This document shows positions 53,124 to 61,507 of a DNA stretch of 64,000 nucleotides, piece after piece. A program made the translations under genes and the position numbers. The notes below the pieces were generated by a model. The model did no database searches and was not told the origin of the DNA. It saw nothing but the letters and a program-made list of their open reading frames with translations. The stretch spans positions 150,301 through 214,300 of IMG/VR virus record IMGVR_UViG_3300037116_000299, one strand, 5' to 3'. Positions within the stretch are counted from its first letter, which is position 1, and each line of letters starts with the position of its first letter. This stretch comes from a virus.

Positions 53124-54594
53124 TTCCCTTCTGCTCAGTTCCGATGACAGCGTCATTGCCGACCGGATGACCCGGCTGCAGGACAGCCTCCGTGCATTGA
53201 GTCTCTCGACGCGCGAGGAGTATCAGGCCGCCGTCTACTCCCTGGTCAACCGGGTGCTGAACCTCGGAGACAACATGCAGTCCCTGGTGCAGGTAGCGCC
53301 GCGGCCTGCAATCGTCGGGGATCTCACGCAGAACCTGACTTTGCTGAACCAGGACGCTGGCGACATTGCAGCGGAGATGCTGCGGGTGGAAGATAACGCG
53401 GCCGCGCTCTACAATCTGGCGGCGACTTCGCAGAACTCCCTGCGCCAGCTTATCCGGACCGCGATCTATGCCTCGAATCCGAAGTTGTTCGTCGAAGCCT
53501 TCATCGATGACAGCGCCCTGGCTGCGAGCTACACCACCACCCTGGACTACAACGCCGGGTTGGCTACGCTTCCGCTGGGAGTTGAGACTCAGGTAACCCC
53601 CACCATCGCGATTGGCCTGGGCAGTGTGGGCACAGCGGGAACTCCGGTAAGTAACCTCTCTGCCGGCACCGTGGGGTCCTCCCTGCAGTGGAACGGCACG
53701 GTTCTGGAACTGGTGCTGAGTTTCTCCGGGCCCACCATCATCAATCGCCTGGCGCTTGCACTCGACGAGTACGAGGGTCTGGAGATCACCGAACTGACCA
53801 GTTCGCCAGACGGTCTCTCGACGGACGATGTGCTCAAGGACCTCGGGGTTTCCTCCATCATCATGGATGCCACCTCGGGCAAGTATTCCGGAGACGTGAT
53901 CCTCGACTTCCCGCCGCGCTACGTGACGCAGATGAAGATCGTCATCGAAAGCCGCGCAGGTCAAGCGACCTTCGGTATTCGTTCGTTGTCTCTGTTCAAC
54001 CGGACCTACCAGATCTCAGGCACCTTCACCACGCAGCCTATCACTCTGTCGACGGGCAATGCCCTGTTCTCCATCGATGCCAATACCTTCGATCCCTACA
54101 CCTCCATCGCACACCAGATCTCAACCGATGGGGTCAACTTCAATGCGATCGAACCTGGACAGGTTTCGATCTCGACTCCCTTCTGGTACAAGGCGCTGTT
54201 GACGCGCAATGAGAAAGCGTTCACGCAACAGCAGTCCGCATTGCTGCTGCAGACATCGAATGGCGCAGTCAATGCGTTCTACACGGTCAAGAGCCAGACC
54301 ACAAACACGTTGAACAGCGGACTCATCGAACAGACCGTGACACTCTCCGGGATCACCGGTCCGGTTCCCTTCCGATCCACTCCATTGCCCAAGACCTTTC
54401 GCGTCCAGGTAGGTTCCACCTACCTCAACCCGGGGACGGACTACACCCTGGCCAACAACGTGTTGTCCTTTGCGGCACCGCAGGCATTGGCCACCATCAC
54501 CTTCCAGACCTCTTCGCTCGGGGCGGCCGCCCTGGCCTCGCTGAAGAATTACTACACACCGTTGCTGTACGGAGTGAGGTTCCAAGCCATCTAA
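53116..54594 (+). CDS. Baseplate/fibre protein with helical N-terminus
   Basis: A 492-residue protein overlapping the previous gene by eight bases (ATGTTTAG). Residues about 1-130 are helical, with heptad-like spacing (RMTRLQDSLRALSLSTREEY). The rest is beta-rich, including an IINRLALALDEYEGLEITEL segment and a C-terminal PLPKTFRVQVGSTYLNPGTD module. The architecture (helical dock, galactose-binding-like beta domain, C-terminal domain) resembles the adjacent 652- and 416-residue proteins, suggesting a related set of fibre parts. Confidence 0.5.
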   Translation: MFSSLLLSSDDSVIADRMTRLQDSLRALSLSTREEYQAAVYSLVNRVLNLGDNMQSLVQVAPRPAIVGDLTQNLTLLNQDAGDIAAEMLRVEDNAAALYNLAATSQNSLRQLIRTAIYASNPKLFVEAFIDDSALAASYTTTLDYNAGLATLPLGVETQVTPTIAIGLGSVGTAGTPVSNLSAGTVGSSLQWNGTVLELVLSFSGPTIINRLALALDEYEGLEITELTSSPDGLSTDDVLKDLGVSSIIMDATSGKYSGDVILDFPPRYVTQMKIVIESRAGQATFGIRSLSLFNRTYQISGTFTTQPITLSTGNALFSIDANTFDPYTSIAHQISTDGVNFNAIEPGQVSISTPFWYKALLTRNEKAFTQQQSALLLQTSNGAVNAFYTVKSQTTNTLNSGLIEQTVTLSGITGPVPFRSTPLPKTFRVQVGSTYLNPGTDYTLANNVLSFAAPQALATITFQTSSLGAAALASLKNYYTPLLYGVRFQAI

Positions 54595-55844
54595 TGAGCA
54601 CCTCCAATGTTACCTTTCAACTCGGTGAAGCTGCCTCGGCTTCCAAACTGATGGGCGCATTCAATGTGCTCCGGAATCAGGGCCAGCAGCTGCTGACCAC
54701 TCTCGGCACCTACCGAACTGACAGTCTGGTCTCCTTCGAACAGCGCGTGGAGGCTCTCAACAGCCGCCGCGAGCGCGCCAACCGAGTGAAATCCTCGTAC
54801 GTGGCTGTGCGTTTCGTTGCCACAGACCTGCTGGATATGGACCAGACCCAGACATCGGCCACCGTTCGCGCCGATACCCAGGCGGTCACCTTGCAGGAGC
54901 GGCAAACCGCGACTAATGCAATCGTGCAACAGCAGACGTTCTCGACGTCCGATGGCACGGCGGAGTCGATCTCGGTCGATAACTCGATGTACATGGTCTC
55001 GACCAGCGACGGGCTGATCCCCACCGGAACCTTCACATTGAAGTTGCTCCAGGCATTGAACCTTACCGTTCTGACCTTCGACCTGTCTGCAGTACCGGCA
55101 AAGTCGACGGTCGTGGTCTCTGCGTCACCGGATGGCATCAACTACACGGCCGCGGTCCAGACCAGCATGAACGGCTACAGACTCACCGCCTGGTTTTCGC
55201 CGATGAACATGCGGTACATCACGCTGGCTGTCACACCCTCCGCGCCCGATGTGCTGGGAGGCTCTTCATACACCTTTGGGCTCACCGACTTTGTTGGAGC
55301 TGAGACGGAGTTCCAGCTGCTCTCCGACCTGGTGACTCTGCCGATCGCCTTCCGCCCGGTCGGCACTCGACTTCAACTGGTGGCCCAGCACGATCCCAAC
55401 CTGACGTTCTTCCTGAACTTCAACAATGTGGGATGGTTGGAATACGCAGCCGGGGCCACCATCACGATTCCCGGGACGATCGAGACCAAGACACCTGCGG
55501 TGGCCCTCCACACCGGCGGAGCGCTGGAGATCGTCCTCCCGGTCGACGCCTATCCGAATTCCGTCCAGGTCTTCGACGAGACAACCAGCAAGAACCTGAC
55601 CGTCGTCCCCAACCTCTCGGCAACGGATCCCAATCTTGCACATCTGGTTCACGACTACATCGCACTCAACGGAACCACCCTCACGTATATCGGGCCCGAC
55701 CTGGCGGCCGCCGCAGGGCACACCTTCACGGTGACCTTTGTCGAAGGCCCAGCTTTGGTAGAGGTCCAACTCAAGGTTCAACTGATCACACCAGACCGCA
55801 CGGTGACTCCCACATTCACCGGTGCTTCGCTTCAGGAGTTGTAA
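54594..55844 (+). CDS. Baseplate/fibre protein
   Basis: A 416-residue protein, TAATG-coupled. It has a helical N-terminus (about 15-80, with EQRVEALNSRRERANRVKSS), then a beta domain (about 110-250) with VSASPDGINYTAAVQT and MNMRYITLAVTPSAPDVLGG, which resembles discoidin/F5-F8-type sugar-binding folds, and a C-terminal domain with VDAYPNSVQVFDETTSKNLT. The fold suggestion is weak. Likely a tail fibre segment. Confidence 0.5.
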   Translation: MSTSNVTFQLGEAASASKLMGAFNVLRNQGQQLLTTLGTYRTDSLVSFEQRVEALNSRRERANRVKSSYVAVRFVATDLLDMDQTQTSATVRADTQAVTLQERQTATNAIVQQQTFSTSDGTAESISVDNSMYMVSTSDGLIPTGTFTLKLLQALNLTVLTFDLSAVPAKSTVVVSASPDGINYTAAVQTSMNGYRLTAWFSPMNMRYITLAVTPSAPDVLGGSSYTFGLTDFVGAETEFQLLSDLVTLPIAFRPVGTRLQLVAQHDPNLTFFLNFNNVGWLEYAAGATITIPGTIETKTPAVALHTGGALEIVLPVDAYPNSVQVFDETTSKNLTVVPNLSATDPNLAHLVHDYIALNGTTLTYIGPDLAAAAGHTFTVTFVEGPALVEVQLKVQLITPDRTVTPTFTGASLQEL

Positions 55845-56588
55845 ATGGCTAACGCTACCCTTTCTATCGATACCCTGGAACTCGTGTCCACCGAACGAGT
55901 CGTTCCCAAGAACGGCTCGCCGGCAACGCAGGACTACAACGACACCCAGAACGAGAACCTGCTCGATCATGCAACGCTGGCGGAGTTCATCAATAACTTC
56001 CTGCGTCCGATCCTGCTGGCGTTGCCGCCTGGCGCAGCCAACGGCCTGTTGGCTTCAACTCTGTTCACGGATCCTACGGATGAGAGCGCTCTTTGCTTTG
56101 ACCCTCTGTCGGACACACCGCTGACCGTCAAGCAGTCCCTGCAGTACCTGCTCAATCTCACCACGAGCGCGCAGGGGAAACTGACTGACGTCAGTACCCA
56201 GGTTGGGATTCTGGCTTCGAAGCTCTCGTCAACCAACCAGAACGACATCGCCCTGGTCCTGCAGAACTTCCAGGCGGCCCTGGCCGCGCAGGCAAATGCC
56301 ATCGCGGCTTTGGAGACCAGTTCGGGGACAGGCGTTTCCGCGTTGCAGCAGGCCACGCCGTTGATCGACCCCCGGGGCCAGGAGACTGTGCGCTGCGAAT
56401 GGTCGACTGCCCAGCTCAACGATACCTATACCGTGACCGCTTCGATCGAGGACACTGCTGGATTCCTCGATATCGCGAGCTGGTCGTACATCACAGGAGG
56501 TCTGGGTGTGAATGTCGTCATTCGCAACTCCGACCCGGCAGCCGGCCACCAGGGCATTGTCCACGTCTGCGCCTTCCCCCTCAGCTAA
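55845..56588 (+). CDS. Fibre-associated protein
   Basis: A 247-residue protein whose ATG follows the previous stop directly. The first half has a docking segment (VVPKNGSPATQDYNDTQNEN) and helical LRPILLALPPGAANG. The middle is a coiled coil (about 105-160, KLTDVSTQVGILASKLSSTN) that should trimerise. The last 75 residues form a beta cap (CEWSTAQLNDTYTVTASIED, ending HVCAFPLS). Short trimeric fibre architecture. No family named. Confidence 0.55.
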   Translation: MANATLSIDTLELVSTERVVPKNGSPATQDYNDTQNENLLDHATLAEFINNFLRPILLALPPGAANGLLASTLFTDPTDESALCFDPLSDTPLTVKQSLQYLLNLTTSAQGKLTDVSTQVGILASKLSSTNQNDIALVLQNFQAALAAQANAIAALETSSGTGVSALQQATPLIDPRGQETVRCEWSTAQLNDTYTVTASIEDTAGFLDIASWSYITGGLGVNVVIRNSDPAAGHQGIVHVCAFPLS

Positions 56589-56614
56589 CCAATCTCTTCA
56601 AAGGACCTGAAATC

Positions 56615-58153
56615 ATGCGTCGTCTTCTTGCTTCGATCGTTCTTGCGCTGAGCGCACTCGTATCTTCCGGACAGACCACCACGGTGGCCACGACCGCCAC
56701 GACTGGTGCTGGGGTTGTGGTGCCCCGCGCCACTCTGAGCTTCCAGCTGCAGAACTGCGGCGTTACCGTCACTCCGAATCCGACAGCGACCCTGACGGCC
56801 AATGCGTTCGGTGTGGTGAATGCCACGGTGCCGAACAGCAACAGCTTTGTCTGCCCCAGCAACCAGGCCTACTACCTGGTCACCATGAAGAACTTCACAG
56901 GCAACATCGTCTGGACGCGGCCTTATCAGCTGACTGGCGGAACCAACACCCTCGCGACACCCCTTGCAGCCCTGCCCTCGACAGCGACGGATATCCGCAC
57001 GCTCCTGGGACCGGATGGCAAGATCCTTTCCGGATTTCTGCCAGCAGGGGCTCCCACAGTTCAAAGCGTAAATGGGCATGTAGGCACAGTGGTTCTGGCA
57101 GCTACCGATGTAGGAGCGATCCCCTCCACCGGCGGATCCGTTACAGGGCCGATCGCCCTGCCTGCCGATCCAACTCTAGCGCTACAGGCCGCCACCAAGC
57201 AGTATGTCGATAACAGCATCTGCAAGCTGCCCGCCCTTGTACAGTACGCCCCATCGGCCTGGCAAGTTGCCGGCAGTGTGACCTCGACATTCAGTGCATC
57301 GCTCGTCGCCGGTAATACGATCTACGTAGTCGGAGCCTCAGAGGGTACAACCGGGAGCAGCGTCACGTCCATCACCGGGATTAGCGATACCCAGGGGAAT
57401 GTCTTCCACCCTATCTTCGTGCAATCCGGAAGTGTCTTCGATGTCGGCGAGGAGATCTGGTATGCCACCAACATCGTTGGAGGGCCTGAGTCGATCACGG
57501 TCTCGGCGACCGGAGCTACTCCGGAGATCCGAGTCGAGGCAGCGGAGTACAGAGGGGTCGCCACATCCAGCGCACTTGACAATTCGGTTCTCGGCTGGAG
57601 CGCTTCCTCACCCATCTACCCAGGACCATTGACTACAGCTGGTCCAAACGAGCTGCTCCTCGTGACCCTGGTGAATGTGGCGTCTGCTTCATCGCCTGGG
57701 TTTACGCAGAGTTCTCCAAGCACAACGTTTTCCAACAGCGGTACTGACAACCTTACATTCAGCATGATGGTCGCGGGCGGCGGACTCCAGAACCCGGGTT
57801 TCACCGTCGTCTCCGGCGGAGCAGGTAACGTCCACACCGTAAGCACCGCCTTCTTTCCAACCCCAGGCTGCATCAGCGGAGGCAGCTCGCCACAGCCCGT
57901 GCCGCTTTACAACTCGACTGGAACACTGCAAGCCAGCGCCCATACAGTCACCGGCATCGGCACCCTCGTGGGAGGAGCACTGACGGTTACCTTTACTGGC
58001 TCATCTGTGTTCACAAGCTCGACTTCCTATGCTTGCAGTCAGTCCGACACGACCGCTGTGCATGGATTTGAAGTCACCTACACCTCGGGTTCGGTTGTGA
58101 CTTTTACCGGAACGGGTACGGATACGTTCCGCTATTCGTGTGTAGGAAACTAA
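56615..58153 (+). CDS. Tail fibre-like protein with N-terminal signal-like segment
   Basis: A 512-residue protein. The ATG at 56615 follows an AAAGGACC site; the longer frame upstream is shadow sequence. Residues 1-20 look like a cleavable Sec signal (two Arg, a Leu/Ala-rich core, then SSGQ), with no lipobox Cys. Residues about 145-205 carry fibre-shaft motifs (VNGHVGTVVLAATDVGA, ALQAATKQYVDNS). Residues about 225-420 are a beta domain with TQGNVFHPIFVQSG and EEIWYATNIVGG, of the type also present in the protein at 10810. The C-terminal 90 residues form another beta domain. Confidence 0.6.
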   Translation: MRRLLASIVLALSALVSSGQTTTVATTATTGAGVVVPRATLSFQLQNCGVTVTPNPTATLTANAFGVVNATVPNSNSFVCPSNQAYYLVTMKNFTGNIVWTRPYQLTGGTNTLATPLAALPSTATDIRTLLGPDGKILSGFLPAGAPTVQSVNGHVGTVVLAATDVGAIPSTGGSVTGPIALPADPTLALQAATKQYVDNSICKLPALVQYAPSAWQVAGSVTSTFSASLVAGNTIYVVGASEGTTGSSVTSITGISDTQGNVFHPIFVQSGSVFDVGEEIWYATNIVGGPESITVSATGATPEIRVEAAEYRGVATSSALDNSVLGWSASSPIYPGPLTTAGPNELLLVTLVNVASASSPGFTQSSPSTTFSNSGTDNLTFSMMVAGGGLQNPGFTVVSGGAGNVHTVSTAFFPTPGCISGGSSPQPVPLYNSTGTLQASAHTVTGIGTLVGGALTVTFTGSSVFTSSTSYACSQSDTTAVHGFEVTYTSGSVVTFTGTGTDTFRYSCVGN

Positions 58154-58167
58154 GATCGGTTGCGTCA

Positions 58168-58575
58168 GTGCCTAGAATCATTGCCAAGAAACGTGCAACC
58201 AAACTGGTGCCCTACTCCGCCCGTCGGCGACACAATCGCCGGCGGGTGGCGACGGAGCCGGAAAAGCATGTCCACACCATCCTCAAGGAGGAAGGCATTC
58301 CCTACACCCGCGAGAAGCAGATCAGTCACTGCCATGTCGATGTCTTCATCGCGCCGCATACGGTGATCGAGATCCAGGGTTGCTTCTGGCACAAGCATGA
58401 CTGCCAGGAGCCGGAAGGCGGATGGCCCGTGGCGGACGTGGCTGTACAGACCCGGGATGAAGCCAGGTTTGCCTTCCTGCGCGCCCAAGGATACGACGTG
58501 ATTCCGATCTGGGAGTGCGACCTCCGCGATCACCCGCGGATGATCCGCAACCAGCTCCGCAAACTCAAGGTCTAG
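58168..58575 (+). CDS. Vsr-like (PD-(D/E)XK-type) endonuclease
   Basis: A 135-residue protein; GTG 58168 is the likeliest start because an earlier start would overlap the fibre gene. It has an Arg/Lys-rich N-terminus, then HVDVF (D58), VIEIQGCFWHKHDC (66-79) and GYDVIPIWECDL (108-119), the core pattern of Vsr-type mismatch endonucleases and relatives. The asparagine-rich stretch before RD in classical Vsr is altered (VAVQTRDEAR). No cytosine methylase is in the window, so mismatch repair after methylation is not supported. Could be a moron, a DNA-processing or a homing-type nuclease. Confidence 0.7.
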   Translation: MPRIIAKKRATKLVPYSARRRHNRRRVATEPEKHVHTILKEEGIPYTREKQISHCHVDVFIAPHTVIEIQGCFWHKHDCQEPEGGWPVADVAVQTRDEARFAFLRAQGYDVIPIWECDLRDHPRMIRNQLRKLKV

Positions 58576-58584
58576 GGGAACTAC

Positions 58585-59325
58585 ATGCGCGGCGGCACAT
58601 TTGCATTCATTGGCGATATCTTCGAGACGGCCGGACGTATGGCCGGACGTGCATCGGGCAATGCCGGCCCGGGGTATGCCGGTCAGTTCGGATCACCGGA
58701 GTTCTTCGCGTCCGCCCGCGCTGGTGACGAGCGCGCGTTGCGCACGATGGAGAAGCAGGGTTACGGCCTGGCCTGGAAGAAGCAGAGACGCTGGGCAAGC
58801 GTCGAACGCGAGGTTGGGAAAGACTCGGCTCGGTATGCGCCAGGCTGGTCTGCCGCAAGTTTGAAGCCTCGAGGTTTGCTGACAGGCCGACGGGTGTACG
58901 GGATGAACCGTGCCATGTCCAACTTCCACGGCGCCACCCTCAAGATGGGTCTCGGTATCGGTGCGGCGATGACCCTGCTGCAAGGCGCTACAGCCCCTCG
59001 CGGCCACATGGTCTCGCAACTTGCGGCCGGCACCGGAGCGACCGCCGGCGGCATGCTGGGGGCTGCGGTCGGAGGCCTCATGTTGGGGCTGCCTGGCGAA
59101 CTCATCGGAGGTTGGGTAGGCGGCACCGCTGGCGAGAAGGTCGGCGCGGCTGTACATGCCTTCACCGACATCGCTCACTCGGCGCAACACCTGAACTTCG
59201 GCGGGCACTATCAGGACACGCAAGAGGCATTCACCATGCGGCAACGCGCGGTCCAGGAGATGAGCACTTCCCTCTTGAACGCACGACAGTACCTCGGCAA
59301 GGAAGCAGCTTTGCTGCATCAGTAA
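58585..59325 (+). CDS. Glycine-zipper membrane-type protein
   Basis: A 246-residue protein with GGGGAA before the ATG. A basic N-terminal half (KQRRWASVEREVGKD) is followed by a Gly/Ala-rich hydrophobic region at about 118-185 (GATAGGMLGAAVGGLMLGLP, then GGWVGGTAGEKVG), a glycine-zipper pattern of membrane-inserting proteins, and a helical C-terminal tail (MRQRAVQEMSTSLLNARQYL). It could be a virion-ejected membrane protein or an internal tail protein. It sits after the endonuclease gene at the end of the structural run. Confidence 0.5.
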   Translation: MRGGTFAFIGDIFETAGRMAGRASGNAGPGYAGQFGSPEFFASARAGDERALRTMEKQGYGLAWKKQRRWASVEREVGKDSARYAPGWSAASLKPRGLLTGRRVYGMNRAMSNFHGATLKMGLGIGAAMTLLQGATAPRGHMVSQLAAGTGATAGGMLGAAVGGLMLGLPGELIGGWVGGTAGEKVGAAVHAFTDIAHSAQHLNFGGHYQDTQEAFTMRQRAVQEMSTSLLNARQYLGKEAALLHQ

Positions 59326-59334
59326 AGGAGAATC

Positions 59335-59589
59335 ATGAGCTACACACTCGATCAACTCGGCGCTATGTTGGATTCACTCACCACCAGGATGGCCGCTATT
59401 GATGGCCAAGGGCTCCCAGAGGGCACGCAGAGCGTCCAGGGCAGCCTGACAGCCAACGTCGCTGGCCTGCGGCGGGATTTCAAGCAGCTGGTGGGCACGC
59501 TGCAGCAGCAACTGGATGGCGTGAAGACCCAGGTAACCGGTTACGTCGCGGCGGTCAAGGATGTCACCACGGCGAATTCCACACCATAA
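59335..59589 (+). CDS. Small coiled-coil protein
   Basis: An 84-residue protein with AAAGGAG before the ATG. Most of it is helical with heptad spacing (LDQLGAMLDSLTTRMAAI; RRDFKQLVGTLQQQLDGVK). No motif. Final gene of the rightward structural block. Confidence 0.5.
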   Translation: MSYTLDQLGAMLDSLTTRMAAIDGQGLPEGTQSVQGSLTANVAGLRRDFKQLVGTLQQQLDGVKTQVTGYVAAVKDVTTANSTP

Positions 59590-59717
59590 GGTGTTTTGTT
59601 CACCAAACTAAGGTGTTTCACTGACGACAAGTGGTAGTTACTTCCGTACTCTGGGAAAGTTCTTTTCATGTGGTGAGCAATATAGATCACATGCAGGCCA
59701 TCTCCAAGGAGCTATCC
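59590..59717 (+). promoter_or_regulatory. Candidate regulatory region between structural and integration genes
   Basis: This 128-base gap is more AT-rich than the genes. It holds two copies of AAGGTGTTT (near 59587 and 59610), an interrupted inverted repeat GGTG/CACC around 59590-59604, and GTGA/TCAC arms around TATAGA (59681-59686), a possible -10. No clear -35. It looks like a promoter/operator region, but the evidence is only suggestive. Confidence 0.35.
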
Positions 59718-59906
59718 GTGTCTCAGAGCATTGTTGCGCACTTGAATCGTGAACTGTCCGAAGTGGACTCTCAACTCACCGCACTCCGTGAAAAGCGGGA
59801 GGGCATCCAGGCGGTCCTTGCCTCCGCATCCAGGTCCTTGGGAGTGCGACAACCGTATCGTCACATCTACGTCGTCAACTCGCAGCCCGACCGAAGATCT
59901 GCCTGA
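59718..59906 (+). CDS. Small helical protein, unknown
   Basis: A 62-residue protein, starting at GTG 59718 after AAGGAG; an ATG at 59691 is an alternative without a good site. Residues about 1-42 form a coiled coil (IVAHLNRELSEVDSQLTALR), with a short basic tail. A small regulator or assembly protein is possible. It is followed by a strong terminator. Confidence 0.45.
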   Translation: MSQSIVAHLNRELSEVDSQLTALREKREGIQAVLASASRSLGVRQPYRHIYVVNSQPDRRSA

Positions 59907-59934
59907 GTATTCCTCCTCGTTTCCTCGGCACTAG

Positions 59935-59963
59935 AATGCCCCGGCGCTTATGCCCGGGGCATT
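59935..59963. terminator. Bidirectional-looking terminator
   Basis: A perfect 10-bp stem AATGCCCCGG (59935-59944) with CCGGGGCATT (59954-59963), a 9-base loop and TCTGGTTGT after. The structure is symmetrical, so it could also limit leftward transcription from the integrase side. Confidence 0.7.
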
Positions 59964-59974
59964 TCTGGTTGTGT

Positions 59975-59996
59975 AGGCGATCTGAGGTGTTCGCCT
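59975..59996 (+). promoter_or_regulatory. Inverted repeat upstream of the excisionase-like gene
   Basis: AGGCGA (59975-59980) and TCGCCT (59991-59996) flank 10 bases, about 45 bases before the GTG start at 60041. It may be an operator for self-regulation by the HTH protein. No convincing promoter seen. Confidence 0.35.
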
Positions 59997-60040
59997 GAGT
60001 GTTTCGGCTTCTACTTCTCGATAAAAAAGAGGAGGAGGGT

Positions 60041-60229
60041 GTGAAAGTGAAAGAGATCGAAACCGAGCAGAACGACATCATGGATGCGAGTGAACTGGCG
60101 GCTCTTCTGCGTGTCAATGTAGTAACTGTCCGCCTCAAGGCTTCAGCGGGTGTGATTCCAGGCCGGCAAATCGGAAACCGCTGGCGCTTCAGCCGCACAC
60201 GGATCATTCAGTGGATGGAGTCCGCTTGA
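60041..60229 (+). CDS. Excisionase/MerR-type HTH protein
   Basis: A 62-residue protein from GTG 60041, preceded by GAGGAGGAGG. Residues about 14-60 form the winged-helix HTH_17 pattern used by excisionases and small MerR-like regulators: MDASELAALLRVNVVTVRLK, then GRQIGNRWRFSRTRIIQWME. Convergent with the integrase gene, with a 26-base overlap of their 3' ends. Likely controls direction of integrase recombination or is a lysogeny regulator. Confidence 0.75.
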   Translation: MKVKEIETEQNDIMDASELAALLRVNVVTVRLKASAGVIPGRQIGNRWRFSRTRIIQWMESA

Positions 60230-61334
60230 GCTTGATCCCTTTGGCGACGTTGGCAAGGAGAGGACGCAGCTCCTCCACAGGCGTGTTGCCGTAGATATTC
60301 GCTGTCGTGCTGATGTCCCCGTGCCGCATGGCGCCCTTCTGCTGTGTCAGGGTGGCCTTCCCGCTGCCCAGCCAGGCTCGATAGCTGTGGCGGAAGGTGT
60401 GCCATCCGAAGTGGGGCAGCTTCAGCTTCTTCCCAACCGGGTTGAAGTGCCGCTTCAGGATCGCATCTCCCGATCGTGGCTGGCTCTTGTCCTTCCTGGG
60501 AGAAGGAAAGACCCAGGGACTATTGCCCTTCTTGTGGGCTTTCAGTTGTGCCAGCAGGTCAGGAGTAAGCGGAAGTTCAGCCTCCGATGAGGGTGTCTTC
60601 GCTTCCTTCAACGCGGCATGTGTCCAGGCCCGTCGGATGTTCACAGTCTTTCGTTTGAGGTCGATATCCTCCCATCGAACAGCCACCACCTCTGACACAC
60701 GGAGACCCAGGGCGGCCGCCATAATCACCATCAAGCGGAACGGTGGTTCCAGGGCATCTAGCAGGCTGTTCAGTTGCTTAAAGGTGAAGAGGGTGGTTTT
60801 CTGGAACTTCTTCTTCGAGCCGCGCACTTTGATCAGAGTGATCGGGTTGAAGCCGAACGGGATGTACTCCCAGAACATCGCCTTGTCGATGAGTTGCTTC
60901 ATCATGCGTCTCGCACGTCCGCGAGAAGCATCTCCTGTCTTCAGAGTTCCGAGCCAAGCCTCTACCACCATTGGTTTGATCTCTTGGATCCGTGTCTTAC
61001 CCCATTTCGGCCGGACGTGAACCCGAAGCATTGAGCCGTCGGTGTTCTGGGTGCTCTTGGCCAACTTTGGCAGGTACTCCTCTTCGTAGCGATCGATGAC
61101 AGTCTCGAGTAGGATGGCGATTGGGATCCGAGCGGATCCGTTGTTCAGGACGGCGAGAGGCGTAGCAAGATGCCGGCGGAGAGCCTTCTCAGTCGGGAAT
61201 TCGACCGTTGAGAACGTCTTCTGCTTCATCTTCTGGTCTGGGCCTCGGCCCTGCCGGTAGCGCCACTCCCAAGCCTCTGATCCGTTGCTTCTCTTGACCC
61301 TGCGAATCGATCCCATCTGATATGTTGAAGGCAT
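60204..61334 (-). CDS. Tyrosine recombinase (integrase)
   Basis: A 376-residue integrase. I chose the ATG at 61334 with GGAAAGAAG just upstream; an in-frame TTG at 61361 has no such site. The N-terminal basic arm-binding region (about 1-60), a core-binding SAM-like region (about 75-170) and the catalytic domain are all present, with R212, K246, H312-x-x-R315, H338 and Y348, so it should be active. It starts about 100 bases from the tRNA-Arg gene, pointing to that region as the integration site. Confidence 0.92.
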   Translation of the reverse strand: MPSTYQMGSIRRVKRSNGSEAWEWRYRQGRGPDQKMKQKTFSTVEFPTEKALRRHLATPLAVLNNGSARIPIAILLETVIDRYEEEYLPKLAKSTQNTDGSMLRVHVRPKWGKTRIQEIKPMVVEAWLGTLKTGDASRGRARRMMKQLIDKAMFWEYIPFGFNPITLIKVRGSKKKFQKTTLFTFKQLNSLLDALEPPFRLMVIMAAALGLRVSEVVAVRWEDIDLKRKTVNIRRAWTHAALKEAKTPSSEAELPLTPDLLAQLKAHKKGNSPWVFPSPRKDKSQPRSGDAILKRHFNPVGKKLKLPHFGWHTFRHSYRAWLGSGKATLTQQKGAMRHGDISTTANIYGNTPVEELRPLLANVAKGIKLKRTPSTE

Positions 61335-61380
61335 GACTTCTTTCCGAACCCCCGTATGCAATATCAGGAAGTATACCTTT

Positions 61381-61398
61381 TGTGGGGTTTGTGGGGTT
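61381..61398. repeat. Tandem 9-mer TGTGGGGTT, two copies
   Basis: Two perfect adjacent copies of TGTGGGGTT lie between the integrase start and the tRNA. Short direct repeats beside integrase genes are often arm-binding sites for the recombinase. They could also be part of the attachment core. Confidence 0.4.
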
Positions 61399-61430
61399 GG
61401 TCATTTTACTAAACTGTTGATAACAAAGAT

Positions 61431-61507
61431 GCGCCCGTAGCTCAGCTGGATAGAGCGGCAGCCTCCGAAGCTGTAGGTCAGAAGTTCGAATCTTCTCGGG
61501 CGCACCA
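61431..61507 (+). tRNA. tRNA-Arg (anticodon CCG), CCA encoded
   Basis: A full cloverleaf of 77 bases: acceptor GCGCCCG pairs with CGGGCGC, the D arm includes AGCTCAGCTGGATAGAGC, the anticodon stem is GCAGC/GCTGT (one G-T pair) around the loop CTCCGAA with anticodon CCG, the T arm includes AGAAGTTCGAATCTTCT, and the end is ACCA. It reads CGG. The gene is intact, on the plus strand, immediately beyond the integrase, so it is the likely chromosomal attachment locus. The prophage lies on its 5' side, unlike the usual arrangement. Confidence 0.95.

Noticed and set aside
59631-59717. Upstream extension of the small gene at 59718
   Set aside because: The extension has no ribosome site and lies in an AT-rich region with operator-like repeats; the GTG after AAGGAG is the better start.
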